Positions 1-8,205 of a stretch of DNA of 64,000 nucleotides are shown here, piece by piece. Position numbers and translations under genes: made by a program. Each line of letters starts with the position of its first letter. The first letter of the stretch is position 1. This stretch comes from Haloplanus salinus (GTDB lineage: Archaea > Halobacteriota > Halobacteria > Halobacteriales > Haloferacaceae), in contig NZ_QPHM01000003.1 of the NCBI RefSeq assembly GCF_003336245.1, positions 344,975-408,974 on the forward strand. Reading direction: 5' to 3'. Below the pieces are notes generated by a model. The model searched no databases, had not been told where the DNA came from, and was given only the letters and a program-made list of their open reading frames with translations.

Positions 1-2
1 AG

Positions 3-869
3 AACAACAGAGTTCGACTTTCGAAAGGCTCGAACCTCAAAGAATACTGGGCGGACTTCTTGCTCTGTGAGTATCAGACGCGCCCCGAGGTTGAATTCTC
101 GGAGATCGAATCCGTGCAGAACGTTCGCGCAGTCTGGAACGGTGACGAGTGGGAGCTACACTTCGTCTGCAAAGTCGAACTCGAGCCCACCGACTCCACA
201 GGTGACGGCGTGGCAGGCATCGATCTCGGCGTCACGAACATCGCCACGATCGCCTTCCCTGACGAGTACGTGCTGTACCCTGGCAACTCTCTCAAGCAGG
301 ACAAGCACTATTTCAAACGAGCGGAGTACGACACAGAGGGCGAGAACAGCCCGTCTGAGAAGTCGATGTGGGCACGTCGGAAACTCGCTGACCGCGAGAC
401 GCACTTCTACCACACGCTTACGAACGCCATCATCACCGAGTGTGTCGAGCGCGGTGTTAGGACGCTTGCGGTGAGTTGGCCTGAAGATATTCGAGATTTG
501 GATCGGGGCAAGACTGGCAACAAGAAGTTGCACACGTGGGCGTTCGACCGTATCTATCAGTATCTGGCGTACAAGGGCGAGATTCGTGGCATTGAGGTGC
601 TGAAAGAGAACGAGTGGAACACCTCGAAGACCTGCTCGAAGTGTGGCGACGATGCGAGTTCAAACCGTAAGCACCGTGGGTTGTACATCTGCCCGTCGTG
701 CGGGTTGGTCGGGAACGCGGATTGTAATGGGGCAGAGAACATGCGACAGAAGATAACTCCGAGTCCTCATGGAGAGGATAGGAGTAACGGCTGTGTGGCA
801 CAGCCATCGGTACACCTGTTCGATTCAGAGAGTGGGGCGTTCGCCCCGCGAGAACAGGTCGTGTCGTAG
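3..869 (+). CDS. tnpB: TnpB, RNA-guided nuclease of an IS200/IS605-type element (5' end outside window)
   Basis: The frame is open from base 3, so the true start lies left of the window; about 288 residues remain. TnpB proteins are transposon-encoded RNA-guided DNA nucleases related to Cas12. Seen here: RuvC-I motif GIDLGVTNIA (near base 216), a RuvC-II segment with an acidic pair (SWPEDI, near base 476), a zinc ribbon with CSKCG and CPSCG, and RuvC-III NADCNGAENM. All three acidic positions are kept, so the protein may be active. A shrunken relative of its 3' part occurs at 44.5-45.0 kb. No tnpA partner is visible, as is usual for IS1341-type elements. Confidence 0.88.
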   Translation, partial: NNRVRLSKGSNLKEYWADFLLCEYQTRPEVEFSEIESVQNVRAVWNGDEWELHFVCKVELEPTDSTGDGVAGIDLGVTNIATIAFPDEYVLYPGNSLKQDKHYFKRAEYDTEGENSPSEKSMWARRKLADRETHFYHTLTNAIITECVERGVRTLAVSWPEDIRDLDRGKTGNKKLHTWAFDRIYQYLAYKGEIRGIEVLKENEWNTSKTCSKCGDDASSNRKHRGLYICPSCGLVGNADCNGAENMRQKITPSPHGEDRSNGCVAQPSVHLFDSESGAFAPREQVVS

Positions 870-931
870 ACCAGCAAATATCCCACCTGCGGTACGGGAA
901 GCCCCGCCGGTCACGGTGGGGAGGATGTCAC
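870..931 (+). mobile_element. Right end / guide-RNA scaffold region of the first tnpB element
   Basis: Directly after the tnpB stop lies a GC-rich, structured stretch (CCAGCAAATATCCCA, then GGGAAGCCCCGCC) that ends near GTCAC at about 927-931. The same order of blocks is found on the minus strand at about 44,540-44,720, which supports reading it as the conserved right end. In TnpB families this segment forms the 3' part of the omega-RNA; that role is family knowledge. The exact end is approximate. Confidence 0.5.
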
Positions 932-1116
932 TCTGCTGGACTGCGGATATATCCGGCTGATTCGTGTGGGGGTGGGGCCTAGCAGATCGGGAGGCTACAC
1001 TACCAACTCACGATCGTGTTTCGGTCGTCGGATCATCGAAAGGGGTGGTTAGAGGTCTGAGTCCTGGCGGACTCGCTGTGCTACGGGTCGCTACAGGTCT
1101 ACTCAGTCGGTAGACA

Positions 1117-2883
1117 TCACCGATCACCACTCATGTGAGCGCTCTGGTCGTCGGTCGATCGGTCGACGATGGTCAGGGTGCTGTCCCGGCGCGTTTCGAA
1201 CGTCGGGTCACCGTTGTACCACCGCTTCACGACATCCTCGCATCGAACCACGTCACCCTCTCGCAGCTCTGGGTGGCGGTGTGAACGGATTAGCGTCCGG
1301 CCGTCGTCCGTCGGGTCGGGCGTCGGTCGCGTCTCGTCCCACTCGCTCTTCTTCCAGATTGCGAACTTGATGACGCCGGTATCGTCGCTCAGCAGGCCAG
1401 CCTGCTTGATCGCGGGATGGGTATCCTCGAACAACCGGAGGACCGTCCCCTGGGTCGAGAATCGCCCCCGCGTCGACGTTACTGACGTGTACCGGACGTT
1501 GCCAACCGTCAGGACGTTCCGTGGGTCGGTTGCCTCGGCATCGGCCTGGCGGAGCAGCGCCTGGGTCGGCTCGGCGCCGTCATGCAGCTGCTGTGCGAGG
1601 CCGATTCCGAGCGTGAGTCTGGACTTGCGGATCTCGACCACCCGGTCGAACGCCTCGCTCAGCAGTCGGTCCACCATTCGGGAGACCTGGTCGTGCTGGT
1701 CGGGGTCGAGTTCGACGAGCGGTCGGATTCGCTCGCGGTACGCCGCAGCTGCGCGTTCGGCACGAGCCTCGGCGAGCTGGGCCGGCGACGGACGCTGTGC
1801 AGCGTACTCGTCGTACCGGTTGGCCAGCCACTTCGCATGGCCCACGAGTTCGACAGTTCCTGGCTGGATATCCGGATCGGTCCGGGCAGTCAGGATACCG
1901 TCGGTCACCCGGCGCATCTCGGCTGCGACAGCGAGGGAGTACTCGATCGATTCGAGTGAACTCCGTGCGAACTGCTCGGGTTCGTCGAACAGGTCCCCGA
2001 GTGGGGTGAGTCGCCCATCAGGCGTCTGCACTTCCAACTCGGCCGTCGGAACACCCTCGGTGGTATCCTCGGGTGTCGGGTCAGTCGGGATGTCGAGTGC
2101 GCGGAGTCGGCGCAGGCGTGCCTGTTCGGCAGCCGGCAGCGTCTCCAGCAGCTCGTGATCGATACCACTGTCTCTGTCCAGTGACCGAGCGCGAGGGGAT
2201 CGCACTGAGACGAATCGGCTCCGGGCAGGCTCTTGCGTCGTCGCGGATGCCGTCCGGGGCATCGTCGGCTCGAGGCCACTCGCAACGCCGATCATGCGCT
2301 CACCACTCGGGTCGACGAGCGTCGGGCCCGCCGTGTGGTCGTACGTGATCGCGAACGTCGTCTGCTGGTCACCGGATTGCTCGGCGAACAGAAAACTGGC
2401 GTTCGTTCCGGTCGCCGCGGCGACATCTCCGGCCCTGTCGGGGTCGTAGAGCGTGTCGCCGGGCGTCCAGTTGGCGTCGATCCGGCTCGCTGCGAGTCGC
2501 CCGGTCGGGGCAACCACAGGGTCGCCGTCAGCGGTGTGGCCGTAGACGCCGTCGACGGGTTCCGTTCGGGAGCCGTACTCGCCTTTCGAGGCGGTCCGTT
2601 CGGTGTATCCCGTCGACTCGGGTGCCGTCCCGTCGGTCGCGGTGCTCGTCGACAACTCGGTATCGTCTTCGACGAGCGCGTGCAGCAATCCCGAGAGTGC
2701 CCGCACCAATGCGGAGCGGTCGTCAACGGAATCGGCACGCTTGCTGTGCTCCCGGTCGGCCCGGAAGGCTGGGGATGGCGTGTCGGTCGGCCGCGTGAGA
2801 GCGGTCGGATCTGTCGTGTTCGGTTCTGTCGTCGCGTCTTGAGTTCCCGATAACTTCTTATCAGGTTGGTTGCTACTGTTCAT
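1117..2883 (-). CDS. Haloarchaeal protein with C-terminal RPA-like OB-fold
   Basis: A 588-residue acidic protein. The first 300 residues are low in complexity and contain no motif I recognise. The middle (about 320-450) is helical and rich in Ala and Arg. The last 130 residues resemble the OB-fold of archaeal replication protein A: a conserved-looking run around VRGRFSTQGTVLRLFEDTHP-type sequence, then GLLSDDTGVIKFAIWKKSEW, then LREGDVVRCEDV and a beta strand ending TLTIVDR. This suggests single-stranded DNA binding. It stands alone, with a dyad repeat (3045-3090) and two palindromes just upstream. The exact role is not known; confidence is good for the OB-fold and low for the rest. Confidence 0.7.
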   Translation of the reverse strand: MNSSNQPDKKLSGTQDATTEPNTTDPTALTRPTDTPSPAFRADREHSKRADSVDDRSALVRALSGLLHALVEDDTELSTSTATDGTAPESTGYTERTASKGEYGSRTEPVDGVYGHTADGDPVVAPTGRLAASRIDANWTPGDTLYDPDRAGDVAAATGTNASFLFAEQSGDQQTTFAITYDHTAGPTLVDPSGERMIGVASGLEPTMPRTASATTQEPARSRFVSVRSPRARSLDRDSGIDHELLETLPAAEQARLRRLRALDIPTDPTPEDTTEGVPTAELEVQTPDGRLTPLGDLFDEPEQFARSSLESIEYSLAVAAEMRRVTDGILTARTDPDIQPGTVELVGHAKWLANRYDEYAAQRPSPAQLAEARAERAAAAYRERIRPLVELDPDQHDQVSRMVDRLLSEAFDRVVEIRKSRLTLGIGLAQQLHDGAEPTQALLRQADAEATDPRNVLTVGNVRYTSVTSTRGRFSTQGTVLRLFEDTHPAIKQAGLLSDDTGVIKFAIWKKSEWDETRPTPDPTDDGRTLIRSHRHPELREGDVVRCEDVVKRWYNGDPTFETRRDSTLTIVDRSTDDQSAHMSGDR

Positions 2884-2927
2884 TGGAATTCCAACATTCC
2901 ATTCGTGAGGCTCTTGTACAGCCTCAC
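2883..2927 (-). promoter_or_regulatory. Two palindromes in the leader of the OB-fold gene
   Basis: TTGGAATTCCAA (2883-2894) is a perfect 12-base palindrome that touches the start codon. Just upstream GTGAGGCT (2905-2912) and AGCCTCAC (2920-2927) form a perfect 8-base inverted repeat with a 7-base loop. Either could be an operator or an mRNA hairpin hiding the start. Function is inferred only from symmetry and position. Confidence 0.4.
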
Positions 2928-3044
2928 ATTCTACACCGACCAGCGGTGCTTAGGTTTATCGCCGATACAAGGGCTTAGACGTTTGTTTTCGAAGTGTTTC
3001 CCACATAGACCCCACAGCCACTTCGACTGAGTTTCCATCAGGCC

Positions 3045-3090
3045 GTAGTTACCCCACGCTGTACGAGTGGGATGTTTGTGGGGTAACTAC
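3045..3090. repeat. Long-spaced dyad, copy 1 (GTTACCCCAC family)
   Basis: Perfect 13-base arms GTAGTTACCCCAC (3045-3057) and GTGGGGTAACTAC (3078-3090) are separated by 20 unrelated bases. It is the most complete of five copies in the left half of the window. It lies about 160 bases upstream of the OB-fold gene, inside the 490-base gap 2884-3376 in which I see no gene. Confidence 0.85.
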
Positions 3091-3376
3091 TACTGGAAAG
3101 CGTAGTTTGCCTGCCGTTATCCTATTAACTACTCGGCGGCCGTTTAGATAACTGAAAGCCTCTATAATTATCCAAACACACCACAATCAGGTCTGTAGAT
3201 AACGATACGACCAGAAAATTATGTTGAGAATTCTCCCGACGAGCTTGAGATAGTCTACGAAATCTTCACAAACGGTACGAGGTGGATATCACGGGTATCG
3301 TCCAACCGTATTGAGCGTGCGCGTGCTGCACAGTACATCGAGTATGAGGCTGTCGAGCACGCGCAGATTGCTATCG

Positions 3377-3775
3377 CTACTCCGACGAGGTACAGAGGTC
3401 CTCCATGTCATCGACGAGTTGCTGGGTTCGTGAGAGGAGCGCGTCGACATCCTCATCAAGTTCGTCGTACCCGTAGTCGGCCTGCTGTCGGAGCTCCGAA
3501 AGTTGACTGAAGAAGCGACCGTCCCGCCGTGGGGCGTCGTCAGCAGCGATGATTTCCGAGCCAAACAAGGAAAGAACGCCACCGTGGGATGTGGGCTCGA
3601 ACCCGCGGTCGTAGAGGACTGCTTGGATGGCGTGGAACGCGGCGTAATAGAGGCGGTTGATCACTGCAGCGTCCGAGAGGTCGGCCGCTCGCGCTTTCGT
3701 GGCGTCGTCGAGTGCCTGCTGGGCCTGCTGGAATTCTCGGGTGACAGCAGGATCCGTGTCGTCAGAGTCAGGCAT
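3377..3775 (-). CDS. HEPN-domain protein (toxin partner of MNT)
   Basis: 132 residues from the ATG at 3775. HEPN proteins paired with minimal nucleotidyltransferases form type VII toxin-antitoxin pairs, in which HEPN is usually an RNase. The segment NRLYYAAFHAIQAVL contains the R...H arrangement typical of HEPN, followed by helices with RRDGRFFSQLSELRQQADYGY. The ATG was chosen because it overlaps the end of the upstream MNT gene by 8 bases (3768-3775), pointing to translational coupling; a longer reading frame reaches 3880 but runs inside the MNT gene. Likely function: plasmid stabilisation or defence. Confidence 0.82.
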   Translation of the reverse strand: MPDSDDTDPAVTREFQQAQQALDDATKARAADLSDAAVINRLYYAAFHAIQAVLYDRGFEPTSHGGVLSLFGSEIIAADDAPRRDGRFFSQLSELRQQADYGYDELDEDVDALLSRTQQLVDDMEDLCTSSE

Positions 3776-4133
3776 ACGAGCGCCCCTCAGTGACGACGTT
3801 TCGGATGAACGGATTCCCCTCTCGACGGTAGCGATCGAATGTGGTTCCCGAGAGGATGTGGAGTTCGATGGCAGGCCCATATTCGATCGTCACGTCGAGG
3901 GCGATATCGCGGAGTGAGTCGGCGGTGACATCGCGATCGGTCTCTTCGTCGAGAACGATGAGAACGTCAACGTCGCTCGACCGCCCGTGGGCGTCGCCGC
4001 GGACTGTCGAGCCGAAGACGTATAGTTCGACGATCTCGTCGCCGTGCCGGGACCGCGCTCGGTCGACGAACGCCGCCGCTGCATCGGTATGGGCGTCGGC
4101 GGGGAGTGACTCGGACGCGGTCTCGTCACTCAT
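3768..4133 (-). CDS. MNT-type nucleotidyltransferase (antitoxin)
   Basis: 121 residues from the ATG at 4133. The core motif GSTVRGDAHGRSSDVDVLIV is the GS-x10-DxD signature of DNA polymerase beta-type minimal nucleotidyltransferases. In MNT/HEPN pairs the MNT enzyme silences HEPN, in known cases by adenylylating or AMPylating it. An alternative ATG lies at 4160, but a TATA-like TTATATTT sits at 4161-4168, which fits a leaderless transcript starting at the 4133 ATG. It is first in a two-gene operon with the HEPN gene and overlaps it by 8 bases. Confidence 0.83.
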   Translation of the reverse strand: MSDETASESLPADAHTDAAAAFVDRARSRHGDEIVELYVFGSTVRGDAHGRSSDVDVLIVLDEETDRDVTADSLRDIALDVTIEYGPAIELHILSGTTFDRYRREGNPFIRNVVTEGRSYA

Positions 4134-4160
4134 GCATTGAGATACGCGCTTCGGTATCAT

Positions 4161-4168
4161 TTATATTT
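4161..4168 (-). promoter_or_regulatory. TATA box of the MNT/HEPN operon
   Basis: On the minus strand GGAAATATAA lies about 28-30 bases before the ATG at 4133. This is the usual archaeal TATA spacing for a leaderless message and helps to decide the start codon. Confidence 0.5.
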
Positions 4169-4442
4169 CCCTGGTGAAGAACGCACGGTCACTTGGCAGA
4201 AGATGGAATGCTGTCAGGACTGCGGAGGATGAGAATCACGAGGACGCCAACGTGACGAAAAACAGTAGCAGCCAACTCCTTCGCAGCCTGACTAGAGATG
4301 AGGATGGCGTGCTCGCGGATATCCGATTTTCGTTCGGTATGCCACCGAATTGTTAGAAGAAACCGTGAGCGAGGGAGGTAGTTTATCATCGACAAGGGGA
4401 TGCGGAGACCCGAATGCGAAGTCCGGTGCTCCGTGAATACCT

Positions 4443-5417
4443 ATGGCACTGAGAGACATCTACGAGCGGAGGTTCGACGAGGACATCCCCGCCGCCGGGC
4501 AGTCCAGCAGCGGCTGTCCCGAGTGCGGTGGGATCGTCCACACGAACAGCATCGAGACGGCCTGCGAGGACTGCGGACTGGTCGTTGAGGACCGCCCGAT
4601 CGACCACGGCCCAGAGTGGCGGGCATTCGACGATGACGAGCGCGACAGGCGCGAGCGAACCGGGCCACCGCTGACGCCGACCCGCCACGACCGAGGGCTG
4701 TCAGGCGAAATCGGCTTCGACAGGACCGACGCGAACGGCACCACGCTATCGGGACAGAAGCGTCACCAGATCGCTCGCCTCCGTCGCGAGCACCGGCGTG
4801 GGCGGTGGTCCAGCAAGGCCGATCAGAATCTCGCCCACGGCTTTTCGGAAGTTCGACGGATCGTCGGCGCACTCGATCTCCCACGGAGCCTCCGCGACCA
4901 GGCCTGTCGCCTCTACCGAACTGCTGCCGGCGAGGACCTCATCCGTGGCCGGTCGATCGAGGCGATGGCTGCCGCCAGCGTCTACGCCGCGTGTCGGTGT
5001 GCCGGGCTGCCCCGAACGCTCCAGGAAGTCAGCGTGACCTCGGCAGTCTCCCACGAGCGCGTTCAGAACGCATACAGCGTGCTCAACCGGGAGCTCGAAC
5101 TGCCGACGGTACCGATGGAGCCTCTCGAGTACGTCCCGAGAGTCACCTCGGCACTCGACCTCTCTGCGGGGACCCGCCAGCGAGCAGCGGCGCTCGCGAA
5201 ACAGGCAGTGCGCACCGGTGTCGCGAACGGATACAATCCCGCGGGTGTCGCGGCTGGCTGTGTGTATCAGGCAGCCAGAGAACAGGACGAACGGGTCACC
5301 CAGGCAGCGCTCGCCGACGCTGCCGAGGTCACCCCGATGACGGTTCGTGCGCGGTGGAACGAACTCCAGACCGTCCTCGACGGTGGAGACGAGCAGCCTC
5401 GGCGGGGGAACGCGTGA
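4443..5417 (+). CDS. tfb: Transcription initiation factor IIB (TFB)
   Basis: 324 residues. TFB bridges TBP at the promoter and RNA polymerase. The N-terminal zinc ribbon is complete (CPEC at about residue 22, CEDCG at about 40), followed by the reader/linker with DHGPEWRAFDDDERD and then two cyclin-like repeats, the first with SLRDQACRLYRTA and ASVYAACRCAG, the second with VAAGCVYQAAREQ and an HTH-like VTPMTVRARWNEL at the end. Length and order are those of a full TFB. Haloarchaea carry several TFB paralogues, often on plasmids. Its stop overlaps the start of the next gene (GTGA), so the two are co-translated. The 280 bases before it hold no gene. Confidence 0.93.
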   Translation: MALRDIYERRFDEDIPAAGQSSSGCPECGGIVHTNSIETACEDCGLVVEDRPIDHGPEWRAFDDDERDRRERTGPPLTPTRHDRGLSGEIGFDRTDANGTTLSGQKRHQIARLRREHRRGRWSSKADQNLAHGFSEVRRIVGALDLPRSLRDQACRLYRTAAGEDLIRGRSIEAMAAASVYAACRCAGLPRTLQEVSVTSAVSHERVQNAYSVLNRELELPTVPMEPLEYVPRVTSALDLSAGTRQRAAALAKQAVRTGVANGYNPAGVAAGCVYQAAREQDERVTQAALADAAEVTPMTVRARWNELQTVLDGGDEQPRRGNA

Positions 5418-5656
5418 CTTCATCAGCGGGTGCGGAAGGCACAGCTGGTAGCTCCGAACAGGTCATCGATATCGAGCGGGCCGGCTGGAGACCGGGAGCG
5501 CCCTGCCCGGCGTGCGGTCACGGAAACGTTCACACGGTCGTCCGTGCCGGCGTCCTGTTCCGCGACAGCGGGAGCTGGGAGCTCGAAGAGATACTGGGGG
5601 TGTACGAGACGTTCTGTCCAAACTGCGACTGGCTGCCACCCGTCCGCCGAGAGTGA
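5414..5656 (+). CDS. Small zinc-ribbon protein coupled to TFB
   Basis: 80 residues, starting with GTG at 5414, which overlaps the TFB stop TGA (GTGA, 4 bases). A longer frame exists upstream but runs inside the TFB gene, so the GTG is the sensible start. Two Cys pairs, CPACGHGN and CPNCDW, are about 36 residues apart and would bind one zinc. Between them lies an acidic beta-rich segment (GSWELEEILGVYETF). The tight overlap suggests it acts with this TFB, for example as a regulator or adaptor; that is inference. I know no named family for it. Confidence 0.7.
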   Translation: MTSSAGAEGTAGSSEQVIDIERAGWRPGAPCPACGHGNVHTVVRAGVLFRDSGSWELEEILGVYETFCPNCDWLPPVRRE

Positions 5657-5805
5657 GTCTCGGCTGGCAGTAGCGCGGTAGCGGAGAGCTTCGAGATTGC
5701 TATTTAGCGAATGCAAATGAGCGAGGGATCATCGAGCGAACGCCTGAACTCGGTCAGTCAGGACTCGCTCGGCTGGTCCCCACACCTGCAATGAGTACTG
5801 ATTCA

Positions 5806-7276
5806 GCAAATGCGAGGTGGAGCCCCGACCTCCACGGACGAGCGAAGCGAGTGAGTAGGCCGGGGAGGAACCCGACACGACACAACCCACGTACACCGGC
5901 CGACCGACTCCCGAACCTGCAAGTACCGTCGCCCCCTCTCTGAACTATGGACGTGCGTCGAACAGCCGTCGTGAAACTCATCATTTCCGACGAGCCACGC
6001 GACGCACTCCACCGAACCAGCGACCAATTCCTGTACTGCGCGAACCGAACTAGCGAATATTGCTGGTCCAACACGTCCTACACCGAGTGCAAAACCAACA
6101 AGCGAGAAGTACGGGACGCACTCTACGCCGAACTCCGAGCGGAGACAGAATTACCAGCACAACTCGTCCAAGCCGCGATTCGTCGCGCCGTTGAAGCCGT
6201 TAAAAGCGTTGTCGAACGCTGGAAGAAGAAACAGCGCGTCTCTCAACCGACGTTCACCGCCGAGACGATGGACTACGACACGCGGAGCGCGACCTTCTAC
6301 CGTAACAACGTGTCGCTCGCAACCGTCGAAGGCCGAGTCGAACCCTCGTTCATCCTCCCGGCAGACAGTCCGACGCCCTACGAGCGGTACGTCCTTTCTG
6401 AGGACTACGAGTTCCGTGAGAGCACGCTTCGGTACGACGCGACCACCGACGAGTTCTACCTCCACGTTTCGACTCGGCGAGTAAACGACGAAGACGCAGA
6501 GGCTTCTACAGATACCGGGCACTCAGACCAAACAGTCCTCGGTATCGACCTTGGCGTCAATTCGTTGGCCGTCTCCTCTACGGGAACGTTCTGGAAAGGA
6601 GACGACTATGACCACTGGTGTCGTGAATTCGAGAAGCGACGTGGTGAGATGCAAAAGCGCGCCACTCAAGCCGGGCACAACGCCTTGCTTCGACTCGGTA
6701 AGCGTGAAGAAGCATGGCGGAAACAATACATCCACACCGTCGCTAACGAGCTTGTCTCGGAGGCCATCGACTACGGCTGCGACGTAATCGTGTTCGAGGA
6801 CTTGACCGATATTCGAGAGCGGCTTCCGCACGCGACGTGGCACCACATCTGGGCGTTTCGGCGCCTGTTCGAGTACGTCGAGTACAAAGCGCCTGAGCAG
6901 GGTGTCTTCGTGGAGCAGGTTGAGCCGAACTACACGAGTCAACGCTGTTCTCGAATGGATTGTGGGTTCACGCACGAAGACAACCGCGACGGAGAGCACT
7001 TCGAGTGCCAGAAGTGCGGGTACGAAGTGAACGCGGACTACAATGCTGCGAAGAACATCGGTGTGCGGTACGCTCGAAAGCAGATTCATAGACTCCGTTC
7101 CTCGCCTACGTCGGAGAGTGGAGACGCACGAGTAGACGTGCGTTTGAATGGTGGGACGTTGAGCGGCGAGAGTCACCAGCCTATTGCTGGCGACTGATGG
7201 CCGGGAGTCCACATCAAAGCCCCACCCTCAACGAACCGAGGCGCGGTGCGCCGAGGGAGTAGGCTGGGGTAGTTTA
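5806..7276 (+). mobile_element. IS1341-type tnpB element, copy A (intact)
   Basis: About 1.47 kb. The left end (GAGGTGGAGCC, then GGCCGGGGAGGAACCCGACA) and the right end (GCCCCACCC...CGGTGCGCCGAGGGAGTAGG...TGGGGTAGTTTA) are both found again, inverted, around the second copy at 21,486-22,957. Both copies have TTCAGCA just at the left boundary, a possible target. The right end falls directly against a PCNA-like coding remnant. The left boundary is good to a few bases. Confidence 0.75.
5947..7197 (+). CDS. tnpB: TnpB, RNA-guided nuclease (intact, 416 aa)
   Basis: Full-length TnpB. RuvC-I GIDLGVNSLAV (about residues 199-209), RuvC-II IVFEDLTDIRERL (about 281-293), zinc ribbon CSRMDCGF and CQKCGYEVN (about 337-360), and RuvC-III NADYNAAKN. 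All three acidic catalytic positions are present. The right end of the element after the stop is GC-rich and would fold into hairpins, as expected for the omega-RNA scaffold. Closely related to the frameshifted copy at 21.6-22.8 kb. No tnpA is present, so movement would need a transposase in trans. Confidence 0.93.
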   Translation: MDVRRTAVVKLIISDEPRDALHRTSDQFLYCANRTSEYCWSNTSYTECKTNKREVRDALYAELRAETELPAQLVQAAIRRAVEAVKSVVERWKKKQRVSQPTFTAETMDYDTRSATFYRNNVSLATVEGRVEPSFILPADSPTPYERYVLSEDYEFRESTLRYDATTDEFYLHVSTRRVNDEDAEASTDTGHSDQTVLGIDLGVNSLAVSSTGTFWKGDDYDHWCREFEKRRGEMQKRATQAGHNALLRLGKREEAWRKQYIHTVANELVSEAIDYGCDVIVFEDLTDIRERLPHATWHHIWAFRRLFEYVEYKAPEQGVFVEQVEPNYTSQRCSRMDCGFTHEDNRDGEHFECQKCGYEVNADYNAAKNIGVRYARKQIHRLRSSPTSESGDARVDVRLNGGTLSGESHQPIAGD

Positions 7277-7278
7277 CT

Positions 7279-7431
7279 CTGGACTACTGCAAGAAGCTCG
7301 TCCGGACGATCCCGGCGGGGACGCCAGTAACGCTCGACCTCGGCGAGGACTTCCCACTGATCCTCTCCTACGAACTCGCCGATGGCGATGGCACCATCAC
7401 CCGGATGCTCGCGCCGCGGATCGAGACCTGA
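7279..7431 (+). pseudogene. C-terminal remnant of a PCNA sliding clamp
   Basis: The frame reads LDYCKKLVRTIPAG, then VTLDLGEDFPLILSYELADG, then TITRMLAPRIET and a stop: 50 residues. This matches the end of archaeal PCNA, where a strand LDYL...IP, a LGEDFP-type turn and the final ...YMLAPRI are conserved. The upstream 200 residues are missing; the sequence begins 3 bases after the right end of the tnpB element, and nothing like a PCNA N-terminus is seen left of the element. So a PCNA paralogue was cut off by the insertion or a linked deletion. Confidence 0.72.
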
Positions 7432-7482
7432 TTGCCTCGAACCAGACGGGGCCCGTACCCGATTTACACCACACCCACAACG

Positions 7483-7920
7483 ATGTCAACCAACTATCGA
7501 AGATCCACGCATCGTGCCCGGAGGTATCGCGGCGAGCGAACCGTCGGCGGCTGTCTCGTCTACGCCGGCGACGATATCCTCGATAAACACCTGTTCGTCC
7601 ATGCGGTCTCGCCGGGTGGATTCGACTGGGGGGCGGATGCCGATGACGACCGCGCCTGCCAGCTGGCAATCGCCCTGCTCGCTCCGACGTTCGGGCTCGA
7701 AGTCGCCGTCGACGACTTCCGGGTGCTTAGCGATAGACGCTGGTCAGCAGTCGGCGCATCCGACTCTATTGTTAAATACGATGTCGCTTCAGACTGTCCT
7801 GCGATGTGCCGAGACGTCCCACAGCAGGCCGATCTAGCGTCGAGACGGGGCCATCGATTTCCAAAAGCGTACAGATCACGGCTTAGCACGGCCGCCCGGA
7901 GGGTGAATGACTGCCCGTGA
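7483..7920 (+). CDS. DUF6166-like plasmid protein
   Basis: 145 residues from ATG 7483 (a TTG at 7432 is possible but gives an unlikely Arg-rich start). The central part HLFVHAVSPGGFDWGADADDDRACQLAIALL resembles the short DUF6166 family, in which a GGF-x-WG motif precedes a helix LAxALL. Function of the family is not known to me; it is common on haloarchaeal plasmids. The last 40 residues look non-conserved and overlap the next gene by 14 bases in another frame, so the natural end may once have been earlier. Confidence 0.55.
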   Translation: MSTNYRRSTHRARRYRGERTVGGCLVYAGDDILDKHLFVHAVSPGGFDWGADADDDRACQLAIALLAPTFGLEVAVDDFRVLSDRRWSAVGASDSIVKYDVASDCPAMCRDVPQQADLASRRGHRFPKAYRSRLSTAARRVNDCP

Positions 7921-8104
7921 ACGGCTCCGAATGCACCTCGCACAGGCGCTTACCCGGGCAGATTCACCCGACGTTCGAGAGCACATCCGGGCCGCACTCT
8001 GCGAGTGGGAGAATCTGCCACCGACCCCGTTGGTCGAGTGTCCAGTCTGTGGCCGAGTCGGGCTTCCCGAGCGTATCGTCTGTCACGACTGTGACGCAGA
8101 ATGA
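7907..8104 (+). CDS. Small double-CxxC zinc-finger protein
   Basis: 65 residues: an N-terminal helix rich in Arg and Ala, then CPVCGRVGLPERIVCHDC with two CxxC pairs, the last of which is near the C-terminus. This layout is typical of small haloarchaeal zinc-finger proteins, whose roles are mostly unknown but in some cases regulatory. It overlaps the DUF6166-like gene by 14 bases and is probably expressed with it. Confidence 0.65.
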   Translation: MTARERLRMHLAQALTRADSPDVREHIRAALCEWENLPPTPLVECPVCGRVGLPERIVCHDCDAE

Positions 8105-8205
8105 GCCAGCCAGTGGCCTCCACATCGGGGGACGGGGGTGAACACGCCGTTCGGAGGGACGCTCCAGCGATTTATCGAACCTAAGAGGGTACAGGTGGCT
8201 GAATC

